From Camellia lanceoleosa (lineage: Eukaryota > Streptophyta > Magnoliopsida > Ericales > Theaceae), in assembly GCA_025200525.1 (NCBI GenBank), contig CM045762.1, forward strand, positions 188,629,154 through 188,693,153: a stretch of 64,000 bases of DNA. The letters run 5' to 3'. Numbering within the stretch: the first letter of the stretch is position 1; each line of letters begins with the position of its first letter. The position numbers and the translations under genes are program-made. This document shows, in pieces, positions 23,653 through 33,693 of the stretch. Below the pieces are notes generated by a model, which worked only from the letters and a program-made list of their open reading frames with translations, ran no database searches and was not told where the DNA came from.

Positions 23653-23947
23653 GTTATGATGAATGGGGTTGAAGTTGTATTTTTTTAACAATTGCCTTTT
23701 CCACAAGAAATTGGTGGAAAATATTATGTCAGAAGTAGCCATCATCGGAAGAAAGCGGAGATAGCTAGATCGACAAAATTAAATAAATACACCTATAATT
23801 TCCTTCCATATAACACTATGCAATGACAAAAATATTTTTGAATGACGAGCAGAACATGAATTATCGCACCTCCCCTCACACACTTGTGGTTTACTAGATG
23901 GAAACTGATTATTTTTTTAATAGAATCTTTTTTTTTCTTTTCTCCAG

Positions 23948-24001
23948 AGGCCGGCACAGATGTTGGCCTATTTTTCGTGCATGTTGGTCTCCCAGTGCTC
24001 G
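23948..24001 (+). other. Micro-exon B2
   Basis: 54 bp, acceptor CTTTTCTCCAG, donor GTAAGAACTG. In phase it reads EAGTDVGLFFVHVGLPVL. The inner alternative AG of B1 is CG here, which favours the 54-bp definition of class B. Confidence 0.57.
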
Positions 24002-24371
24002 GTAAGAACTGAAATTTTTTAAGTTGTAGTCAATTGGTTACAAGTTCTGATCAATGACAAATAGTTGTAATTTTTAATAATTGACTTTACCACAGAACAA
24101 TGAGGAAAAATATTATTAACAAGTGGGCATCATTGAAAGCAAGCGCAGGCAGTTTGACAAAATTAAATAATTACACTTGTAATTTTTTTTCATATAACAC
24201 TACGCAATTACATGAATTTTTTTGAATGTCAAGAAGCAAAACTTGAATTATTTGACCTCCTCTCACAAACAGTTGTGTACTGGGTAGAAATTGATTATTT
24301 TTCATCACAGACTCCTTTTGTTTTTTTGTTTTTTTGTTTGTTTGTTTTTTTTTCTCCAATGGCTGGTGTAG

Positions 24372-24410
24372 ATGATGGCATGCTCGGCCCGATTAGGCCA
24401 CAAGGATTAG
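24372..24410 (+). other. Micro-exon C2
   Basis: 39 bp, acceptor GGCTGGTGTAG, donor GTATAGAGCTG. In phase it reads DDGMLGPIRPQGL. The following C-D intron is only 107 bp. Confidence 0.53.
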
Positions 24411-24517
24411 GTATAGAGCTGAAAACTTGAATTATCTGACATCGCTAAAAAATAGTGGTTTACCGGGCAGAAACTGAGGTTTTTTTGAACATTGACTTTT
24501 GTGTTTTCCAATTGTAG

Positions 24518-24553
24518 GCATATATGCTGGTCTGCTCGGCCCTCCGATTGATG
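24518..24553 (+). other. Micro-exon D2
   Basis: 36 bp, acceptor TTTTCCAATTGTAG, donor GTAAGATCTG. In phase it reads GIYAGLLGPPID. Confidence 0.58.
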
Positions 24554-24892
24554 GTAAGATCTGAAATTTTGTCAGTTGTTATGAAAATGTTGTGAGTTTT
24601 GATAAATGGATTGAAGTTCTAATTTTTAATAATTGCATTTCCACACAAAAATGGCCAAAAATATTATTAAGAATAGGGCATTATGGGATGAAAGTGGAGA
24701 TACTTGATTAACAAAATTAAATAATTACACACCTGTAATTTTTGTTCATATAACATTATGCAATGACATGAATTTCTTTGAATGTCATGTAGCAAAAGAT
24801 GAATTATCTGTCCACTCCTCATGAATAGGGCTTTGCAGAACATAAATTGATTATTTTTTCTGTACTATCTTTTATTTTTCCCCTAATGGCAG

Positions 24893-24939
24893 GTGTATGC
24901 CTGGCCTACTCGTTACATTTGTTGGCCTACCAGAGCTTG
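24893..24939 (+). other. Micro-exon E2 (frameshifted)
   Basis: 47 bp against 48 in E1 and E3, with acceptor CTAATGGCAG and donor GTATGAATTG intact. The one-base loss lies near GTGTATGCC, so inclusion of this exon would shift the frame. Confidence 0.52.
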
Positions 24940-25172
24940 GTATGAATTGGAATTTTTTAAATTGTAGTTAATGGGTTTCATGTTTGGATCAATGGGTTGA
25001 AGTTATAATTCTTAATAATCGACTTACCATACAAAAATGAGGAAAAATGTTATTAAGAATTGGGTATTATGTGAAGGAAACGGATATACGTAGAATCTCA
25101 AAATTAAATAATTTCAACGCTGTAAATTCTTTTCATGTAACGTTATGCAATGACATGAATTTCTTTGGATGT

Positions 25173-28100
25173 TGTAGACACCCCATTTTGACCGCCCACA
25201 AGACTTAGGTGCTTGGTTCAATATACTCGATGATGAAAGTTGAATTGTGTGTTTTGAATTCACAGCGATTTAGATTCAATCAAGCTCTCGAAATACCTCA
25301 AATCGTCAACATTTACCTTTTTTGAATCTCTGTGTCTCATTTTTGGACATTTTCCCAACCTGAGCTGAGTTTGAACCAAAAAACAGGGGAGGGCATGAAT
25401 GCCCAGCCGTGCCTCAATGAAGGCCGGTCGTGGCTATGAATAGCCGGCCTGGCCTTGGTGGCGAGAAACACTGTACTGGGCGAGAGCCCGCCAGCTGTCC
25501 ATTTTTGAAGATATTTATCACCTTTTGAGCTCAAATTCGATAAAAACGAGATCCAGCCTCTGTTTTGGAGGTTGAAAAAAAATTCTAGAAAGCTTATATA
25601 CACCTTGAGAGCTCCTCTTTTCTCCTTCTTCCATGGCAAGCAACCTTTGAGTTAACCTACCTCTCTTGTGTCATCTCCATACACCATACACAACCTTGTC
25701 TCACCATCTTAGAGCTATGGTTGATCTTTGAGAAGCCTAATTCAAGCTTGAGGTTGTGTTGATACTTAGTTTGGATCACAAGCAAGAACTAACTTCTTTG
25801 AGAGGTATAAGCTTGTTCTTCCCTTTTGCTTTCAACTCTTTCATTTGCTATCTAGTTCTTATCATTTTGTGTTGTTTTGATCCTATTTTAAGTGTTTAAG
25901 TTTGGGTTTGGAGAGCTATCAAAAGAGTAGAGAGAGTTTGCTCTTTTTACATCTTTACCTATAGCTCAAACCCTTATTTTCCACTCTTTTCCTTTGTTAT
26001 TTGCACTGATTTTCAGAGTTAAAAAAGGGCTAAAATCATGTTTTTGGGGTTTCAAAAATGGAGGGGTTAGCCACCCCTACTTATTCTTGTTTCTTGTTTA
26101 CTAGCCTTGTTTCCTCTTTTGTTGATTAGCTTCTTTTAGGCTAAACCTTTTGTTTTTTTTTTTTTTTTTGTGGTGAGGTTTAAGCCTCTGTTTTTCATTT
26201 ATTAAGGGTTGTTTTAGGGCTGTCCTAGCCTTTTAAATTGGTTCAAGCTTTGGTTAGTTCCTTTGTTGTCTCATGAATTGGCATACATAACTTATTGTAT
26301 GTTGTTCCAAACTTTCCTTTACTTACTTTTCATGTTAAGAGTCTCACTCTAACAAATCATCTAACCATCTATCTCTTTCATTCTTGAGAATGATTTCAAT
26401 CGATTGAGGTTGCTCAAAACATGTAAGAGAGACTTCTACTTAATGGCTTAATCTTTTTGGAGATTCATTGTCAACGGTATAGTCTCTTTCTCATGTTTTA
26501 GAAGAATCGCCCTTTTGACGTTACTTCTTGTTTAGCAGACTTTAATATCACCATGGACAAATAGACTAATGAATGGCAATGACTGAACAAATTGGTTTAA
26601 AATTGGATCAACGCACATAAAGAAAATGGCTTAAATTGTTTAGACTTGGCCGAATGTTATGCCAAGTTTATCGAGTTTGGCATTTTGATGATTCTTAAAG
26701 CATCTCTACCATCCTCTTTGAGTTCACTCCATGACAAGAGGGAGGGGTGGTCATTTCCATTGCATTTCATTGATTTTTGTCCAAAATTGTATCTGAGATC
26801 ATCAAGCAATCAATTTGCTCATTGATGGCTTTGGAATCAATTTCAATCTTCTCTCGAGGCTTTCCCATACCAGATAAGGAAGAAAGGGACAAACAGAGCT
26901 TGAACAACTCTATCTGCACTGTTTTCACTTCAAAACACAAAACAGAGTTTTGCACAAAACTGAGGCGTGACCGGCCTTCTCTATGCCCGGCCGGGCTTCA
27001 TTGAGGGTCGATTGGCCCTTAAAGTTTGGTCAGCAGTGTATTTTTTTGCAGAAAACAAAGGGAAGTGGCTGAGGTGAAACAGGGTAAGCTTAGGGCGGAC
27101 AGAGCTGTTCTTGAGCACCTTGCATGTGCATGCATGCAATTCTTGCGTATCCTCACTTATATTATGATTATTATAATTAATTAATTAAAATATTGTTTAT
27201 TGTAATTAATCTCATCATTAACGTGTTGTAATTATTATTGTCCCTTTTATAATTGTTGTAGTTACTTAGCTTAGAGAGTTAGTTTATTTATCTCGGTTAT
27301 CCTTATTGTAATAATCTTGGTTATCCATTGTAATATCACAGATAGCCTAATTAGCTAGTTAATTATCTTAGCCTATTTTATTCATTCATTCGGTTTTGTA
27401 ATAGTTAGTTTAATTCAGACTTTCGGACATTGATTCGCACCCTCTTGCGTGAGGGATAAAACGTTGTAATAATGTGTATGTCTTCCAACCCCACGTCTTT
27501 CTCCCTTTTATTTATTCGCTTACGATGGTTAGTATAGAGCATCACGTTTTGTTCGCATCCCTCATGCCTTGCATCCACTTGTATTGCATGCACTAAGGCT
27601 TGGTTTATCATTCAAACTTGCATTGTCATTTAAACAATTTTTTGAATATGTGCTTAGACCGCATGTTAGCAAATTGATTCACATGTCATAAATTAGTAGC
27701 CGAGCCTATTAGTTGTATATCGCATGTATTACATTAGTCATGGTGCATTGATTAGGGACATGCATGTTTTCTAATTAGCTTCTTGTTGTTTGGCTTGGAG
27801 TACTAGGTAAGCATTTCCTCGCTTCAACATATTGCATGAGTGTGAGTGTTATTATGTCTAACATGCTTGCCATGAGGCTAAGTGCTTAAATGATTAAATG
27901 CTTGTGGATGAAGGCTAGCTGCTTGAATTGGGGTAGTTTGATTAATGTCCATTTTAAACCCACCTTTTCGAGTGGCATATTCACAAATCCTTTTTTTTCA
28001 AAAAAACAAACATTGAAATCAAATGTTCCAACTCTTGTAAAACTAGTCTATATTTGTATGAGCGTCACATAGTAAAAGAATAGCTAACAAATCAGAATAA

Positions 28101-28525
28101 GAGCATATAATGTAAATAAGAAACACATCATGATTAGTAGAGGCTCAATTTGGCATTTGATTCAAATTAGTCTATATTTGTTTGATCGGGTGAGTGAGGT
28201 GCTCAATTCATGACCTTCCCCTCTCGTACCTAAGTTTCCGAGCCAAGACACTTTGGTGATGACGGACTAATGGCCTTTGGCACGAGTCTCGGGTTTCCTA
28301 AATTTCCTAAAAATATTTAGGTGGTGACTCTGAAATTTGACAAAGCAGTCCATTTTTGGCACTTGACTCAAACATCAATTTTTCAAAAAGAATTGCCGGA
28401 TTTGGACTCTTTTTGTGTTTTCATTATTTCACATTGCACTTGTGAAATCAGATTCAGAACCATAGGTAAGGTCCGAACTATAAGGCTTCTCGTCTTCCGA
28501 AAGGAGCACGAAAAGTCGAGCTACA
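25173..28525 (+). mobile_element. 3.35-kb Tat/Ogre-like solo LTR in the E2-F2 intron
   Basis: Starts TGTAGACACCCCATTTTGACC and ends GTCGAGCTACA. The flanks are GATGT (25168-25172) and AATGT (28526-28530), a one-substitution 5-bp target duplication; the uninterrupted array has TTTGAATGTCAAC at this spot. It is homologous, in opposite orientation, to the LTR at 11611-15016. No internal region accompanies it. Contains no gene. Confidence 0.8.
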
Positions 28526-28671
28526 AATGTCAACAAACAAAACTTGAATTATTTGATCTCCCCTTACAAATAGTTGTATACCGGTTAAAAATTGATTATT
28601 TTTTCAACACTATCTTCTTCTTTTTCTTCTTCTTTTTTTTTTTTTTTTTCCCTTCCCAATGGCATGCATAG

Positions 28672-28713
28672 ATTTTGGCCTGCTCGATGCACCAAATGAT
28701 CCATTAGGATTCA
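28672..28713 (+). other. Micro-exon F2
   Basis: 42 bp, acceptor GGCATGCATAG, donor GTAATGACTG. In phase it reads DFGLLDAPNDPLGF. Same shifted acceptor as F1. Confidence 0.55.
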
Positions 28714-29030
28714 GTAATGACTGAAATTTAATAAGTTGTAGTCATTTGGTTACAAGTTTTGACCATTAAGTTGGAGTTCTACTTTAAAAAAATTGCCAAA
28801 AAAATTATTAAGAATTGGGCATTATCAGAAGCAAGTGGAGATACTAGGTGTGACAAAATTGATTAATCGCATATCTAATCTCATTTTTTGTAAGATTATG
28901 CAACGACAAAAATATTTTTTGAATGTTATCAACGAAGACTTGAATTATTTGATCTCTTCTCAAAACTAGTTCTTTACTAGATAAGATATTGATTTTTTTT
29001 TTTAACACTATCTTTTTTTTACAATGGCAG

Positions 29031-29078
29031 GAGCTGGTGCTAGCCTCCCAAACGTACTGATTGATCCACCAGCTTTTG
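29031..29078 (+). other. Micro-exon G2
   Basis: 48 bp, acceptor TTTTACAATGGCAG, donor GTAAGAATTT. In phase it reads GAGASLPNVLIDPPAF. The best-preserved class G copy. Confidence 0.58.
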
Positions 29079-29414
29079 GTAAGAATTTAAATTTTTTAAG
29101 TTGTAGTCAATGGGTTTCAAGTTATGATGAATGGGTTGAAGTTGTATTTTTTAACAATTGCCTTTTCCACAAGAAAATGGTGGAAAATATTATTTTAGAA
29201 GTAGCCATCATTGGAAGAAAGCAGAGATAGCTAGATCAACAAAATTAAATAATTACACCTATAATTTCCTTCCATATAACATTATGCAATGACACAAATA
29301 TTTTGGAATGACGAGCGAAATACCAATTATCGCACCTCCCCTCACAACTTGTGGTTTACTAAATGGAAACTAATTATTTTTTTAACAGAATCTTTTTTTT
29401 TTTCTTTTCTCCAG

Positions 29415-29468
29415 AGGTAGGCGCAGATGTTGGCCCGTTCAACACGCTTGTTGGTCCCCCAGTGCTCG
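29415..29468 (+). other. Micro-exon B3 (donor lost)
   Basis: 54 bp, acceptor CTTTTCTCCAG. In phase it reads EVGADVGPFNTLVGPPVL. The donor reads ATAAGAACTG instead of GTAAGAACT, a G-to-A change at 29469. Confidence 0.55.
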
Positions 29469-29821
29469 ATAAGAACTGAAATTTTTTAAGTTGTAGTCAA
29501 TTGGTTACAAGATCTGATCAATGAGATGAAGTTGTAATTTTTAATAATTGACTTAACCACAGAACAATATGGAAAAATATTATTAACAAGTAGGCATCAT
29601 TGAAATCAAATGTAGCTAGTTTGACAAAATTAAATAATTACACTTGTAATTTCTTTTCATATAACACTACACAATGACATGATTTTTTTTGAATGTCAAG
29701 AAGCAAAACTTGAATTATTTGACCTCCCCTCACAAATAGTTGTGTACTGGGTAGAAATTGATTATTTTTTCAACACAGTCTTTTTTTGTTTTTGTTTTTT
29801 TTTCCCCATTGGCTCGCATAG

Positions 29822-29860
29822 ATGGTGGCATGCTCAGCCTGATTGGGCCACTAGGATTAG
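29822..29860 (+). other. Micro-exon C3
   Basis: 39 bp, acceptor GGCTCGCATAG, donor GTATAGAGTGG. In phase it reads DGGMLSLIGPLGL. Confidence 0.53.
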
Positions 29861-30029
29861 GTATAGAGTGGAAATTTTATAAGGGTTATTGATTTATGGG
29901 TTACAGGTTCTTATGTTTTTGCATATAGCAAGCAAAACTTGAATTATCTAACATTGCTAAAAAATAGTGGTTTACCGGACAGAAACTGATTTTCTTTTCA
30001 ACACTGTCTTTTGTTTTTTCTAATTGTAG

Positions 30030-30065
30030 GCATATGTGCTGGTCTGCTCGGCCCTCCAATTGCTG
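30030..30065 (+). other. Micro-exon D3
   Basis: 36 bp, acceptor TTTTCTAATTGTAG, donor GTAAGAACTG. In phase it reads GICAGLLGPPIA. Confidence 0.58.
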
Positions 30066-30403
30066 GTAAGAACTGAAATTTTGTCAGTTGTAGTCCATTG
30101 GTTACAAGTTCTGATCAATGGGATGAAGTTGTAATTTTTAATAATTGACTGAACCACAGAACAATGAGGAAAAATATTATTAACAAGTGGGCATTATAGA
30201 ATGCAAGTGGAGATACAAGATTGACAAAATTAAATAATTACACACCTGGAATTTTTATTCCTATAACATTATGCAATGACATGAATTTCTTTGAATGTCA
30301 AGTAGCAAAAGATGAATTATCTGTCCTCCCCTCACGAATAGTGCTTTGCAAAACATAAACTGATTATTTTTGTTTTGCACTATCTTTCTTTTCCTAATGG
30401 CAG

Positions 30404-30451
30404 ACGTATATCCTGGCCTGCTCGTTGCACCTATTGGCCCACCAAAGCTTG
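30404..30451 (+). other. Micro-exon E3
   Basis: 48 bp, acceptor CCTAATGGCAG, donor GTATGAAATG. In phase it reads DVYPGLLVAPIGPPKL. The expected next exon (class F) is missing; the array breaks off at about 30690. Confidence 0.58.
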
Positions 30452-30689
30452 GTATGAAATGGAATTTTTTAAGTTGTAGTCAATGGGTTGCAAGTTTTGA
30501 TCAATGGGATGAAGTTATAATTTTTAATAATTGACTTATCATACAAAAATGAGCAAAAATATTATTAAGAATAGGGTATTATGTGAAGGAAATGGAGATA
30601 CGTAATCTCAAAATTAAATAATTTCACCGCCTTAAATTCTTTTCATGTAACGTTACGCAATGACATGAGTTTTTTTGAACGTCAACAAA

Positions 30690-31260
30690 CAATCTCAAGC
30701 CTCACTTGATGATGCTAAGTCAGCCTAACTCACAAACTTGCGAGTAGACAAGTAGAAAGACAAAGAGAGTTTGAGAGAATGCCTTATATTTGCTTTGAGA
30801 AAGTTTTACAACTCTTGGATTGATTGGAGCAAATGAGTTCATCTCCTATTTATAAGCATCTTAGGCCTTCTCTAGAATATTCCAGAGCATACAAGAAATG
30901 GACTATGGAGAAGCTTCTCATGGAAGCTTTCCTTACCCTACAACAGGGTTCCAGAATTCTCCCTAAAAATATCTATACAAACATCTACCTTATTCTAGAA
31001 GTAGATACAAGGATCTTTTACCACCTCTATTTCTCTGGGAGGTTCTAGAAGCTTCTATTACTTCCATCCCTCTAATATTCACTTGAATACTCTAGATACT
31101 TTTCTTAGATCATTCCATGTACATTATGGAATTATGTACCATATTCCCATATTTTCTCAAGTCTTCCAGGAGTTTCTAGAATATTCCATTAGCCTCCCTT
31201 CCTTGAGACTTCCTCTCTCTTGGTAGGCAATTCTATCTAGGTAATATGGTGGGACGTGAC
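30690..31260 (-). mobile_element. LTR fragment replacing an F-exon unit
   Basis: Array homology stops after GTCAACAAACAA (about 30692) and resumes inside a G exon near 31986. The right edge, on the minus strand, reads TGTCACGTCCCACCATATTA, an LTR-like start. The left end has no matching terminus and no target duplication is found, so insertion was accompanied or followed by deletion of the third F exon. No coding sequence is recognisable. Confidence 0.5.
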
Positions 31261-31268
31261 ATGGTGCT

Positions 31269-31985
31269 TAGTGGCGGAGCCAGGAAATTAGGTTAGAGGG
31301 GACACTTATTAATTATAATTTTTTATTTAAAAAAAATCATGAGCAACATTAAGATAATCATATTTTATGAGATAAATTTAAACATAAAAAATTACATATT
31401 CATTATTAATAAGAACAAATCAAAATTCTATAATAGTGTGGAATAACTCGGTGTAGGATGATGATGTAAGTTTGCAATTTTAGCACAAAAAATTATGGAT
31501 CAAAATTCCTAATTTTAAAAAATAAAAACACATCATTTATAGAACAAATTATTAGAAAATCTATTTCATTTTTATTTGATAGAAAAATATTAAAGAGATA
31601 GCATTGCTTATAAATGATGTGTTTTGAATGAAAATTATTAAACAGTCTTAGAGTACCATATGGCGTTACCTACGTGATGTTCAAAGCATAGAAAATCACA
31701 AATCACATTAAGTGGTATGTCAACTACTTGAAAATAATGAGTTCATTATATCCAATCTATAATATTTTTTGTTACACTATTGATTTAAACTACTATATAA
31801 ATAATACCACATAGTGTTCCTAAAGCATCAAATAACTACTTGTTGTGAACAATATAATAAATCCTTAGCCAAAGAATATGTTAAGAAAAAAAAAAGAAAA
31901 TACATTTTATATATGGCAATAAAAAAAAATTTCAAAACTGAGGAGGGCACGTGACCCCCGTGGCCCTATGCTGCCTTCACCCCTA
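31269..31985. mobile_element. hAT-type MITE with 8-bp target duplication
   Basis: 717 bp, starting TAGTGGCGGAGCCAGG and ending CTGCCTTCACCCCTA; the inverted ends agree at 11 of 16 positions. A perfect 8-bp duplication ATGGTGCT lies at 31261-31268 and 31986-31993, diagnostic of hAT transposition. The interior is AT-rich and non-coding. It inserted within or at the edge of micro-exon G3. Confidence 0.8.
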
Positions 31986-32030
31986 ATGGTGCTGACCTAC
32001 TGGGCATACTGATTGATCCACCAGCTTTTA
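31986..32030 (+). other. Micro-exon G3 (5' end lost)
   Basis: The 3' part of a class G exon, reading GADLLGILIDPPAF in phase, with donor GTAAGAATTG. Its acceptor and first codons are gone, replaced by LTR-fragment and hAT sequence. Confidence 0.55.
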
Positions 32031-32365
32031 GTAAGAATTGAAATTTTATAAGTTGTAGTCATTGGGTTTCAAGTTATGATGAATGGGTTGAAGTTGTATT
32101 TTTTAACAATTGTCTTTTCCACTAGAAAATGGTGGAAAATATTATTTCAGAAGTAGCCATCATCAGAAGAAAGCGGAGATAGCTAGATCTGCAAAATTAA
32201 ATAATTACACCTATAATTTCCTTCCATATGACATTATGCAATGACACAAATATTTTTGAACGACGAGCAAAACATGAATTATCTCATATTCCCTCACAAC
32301 TTGTGGTTTACTAGATGGAAACAGATTTTTTTTTTAGCAAAGTCTTTTTTTTTTCTTTTCTCTAG

Positions 32366-32419
32366 AGGTAAGCGCAAATGCTAGCCCTCTCGTCGTGCCT
32401 ATTGGTCCCCCAATGCTCG
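32366..32419 (+). other. Micro-exon B4
   Basis: 54 bp, acceptor CTTTTCTCTAG, donor GTAAGAACTT. In phase it reads EVSANASPLVVPIGPPML. The inner alternative AG is AA here. Last mini-exon before the terminal exon. Confidence 0.55.
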
Positions 32420-32679
32420 GTAAGAACTTAAATTTTTTTTTTTAAAGTTGTAGTCAATTGGTTACATGTTTTGAAATAATTGACTTAACCACAGAATAAT
32501 AAGGAAAAATTTTATTAACAAGTGGGCATCATTGAAAGCAAACACACCTAGTTTGACTAAATTAAATAATTACAATTGTAATTTCTTTTCATATAACATT
32601 ATGCAATGGCATGAAATTTTTTGAATGTCAACAAGCAAAACTTGAATTATTTGACCTTCCCTCACAAATAGTTGTATAC

Positions 32680-33292
32680 TAGGAGTGCACAAAATACCCA
32701 AAAAGCCCAAAAACCCAACACCACCTCTATGGTGTTTTTTTTTTTTTTTTTCTCTATACATTGGTTTGGTTTTTTATCTTAAAATATCAACTCGATAGGA
32801 TTGGATTGGGTCTTCATTTAGGTTAATGGCTACACTGAACCAACTTGGGACCAAAACCCATATATACTGTAAAATATTCTACTTATATTCACGTATCTTC
32901 ATGTATTTGGTTTGTTGTAAACACTAAGGTGGACTGGATATTTTTTTTCTTTCTCTCTCTCTTTCTTTCTTTTTGAAAACTAAGAAGGTGGGACTTGAAT
33001 GCATCTGATCGTTTTATATATAAGACAAAAGTTAGGGCTCATTAGAATTCATTTCTAATCTTCATCCGGTCAACTCAAATTGTTGCTATCTACCCCTACC
33101 TTTATTCTTTGGACCCCACATCTTTTCTTTCCTTTTTATTGCAATTTTACCCTAACATAAAATTCCATCCTTACCCCATCCCTATCCTATCTAACCCTAA
33201 CCCTACCTAACCTTAGCCCCACCCATACCCCACTAGCTCCAGTCGGGACCTCATCAATGTGCTCTGGCAACCCCCTTCCCCCTCTCTCTCAA

Positions 33293-33331
<39 letters not shown>

Positions 33332-33531
33332 TTGTTCTTTATTTTTGTTATGTTAAATCATCATCAAGACTTGTTTTTGATAATGTGTTGTTGATTGATT
33401 CCTTTATGTTTGTTTAGTATAATAGAACTGTGATTTTCATCCAAACTACATTAGATTGGTTTGATTTGTTTTGATTGAGTTTATTCTAATTTAGTGCTAA
33501 CTTGAACCGAACCGCCTCATAAACACCCCTA
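32680..33531. mobile_element. hAT-like element in the last intron
   Basis: The left end TAGGAGTGCACAAAATAC and the right end, reverse-complemented, TTAGGGGTGTTTATGAGG, share a TAGGRGTG terminal motif of the hAT kind. The interior contains ACCCAAAAAGCCC-type repeats, a CT microsatellite (33294-33331) and CTAACCCTAACCCTACC-like runs. No clean 8-bp target duplication is visible. It shares a family with 15170-15785. Array intron sequence resumes only weakly before the terminal exon. Confidence 0.55.
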
Positions 33532-33602
33532 ACAATATCTACTTTTTCATTTTGTTTTCTAGTGTCGTATTACATGGAATATTAACTTTCTATAAATTGC
33601 AG

Positions 33603-33693
33603 GACCAGTAAAATGATTGTTATTTGTGAAGAAGTTGACAAGTTTAGATTTATTGGGAGCTTTGTCAGTTTCGGTGGAGCATGCCAGCGATAT
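33603..33693 (+). pseudogene. Terminal exon of the micro-exon gene, 5' part
   Basis: Follows acceptor TATAAATTGCAG. In the phase used by every mini-exon it reads (G)PVK, then TGA at 33614-33616, then LLFVKKLTSLDLLGALSVSV and EHASD, reaching the left GATAT duplication of the LTR at 33694. Because the frame stays open after the TGA and continues beyond the LTR, the TGA is probably a later nonsense change. Alternatively the protein ends at PVK. The domain is not recognised. Confidence 0.5.

Noticed and set aside
30690..31260. Possible complete solo LTR
   Set aside because: Only the right terminus looks LTR-like; no target duplication and the left edge coincides with a deletion.
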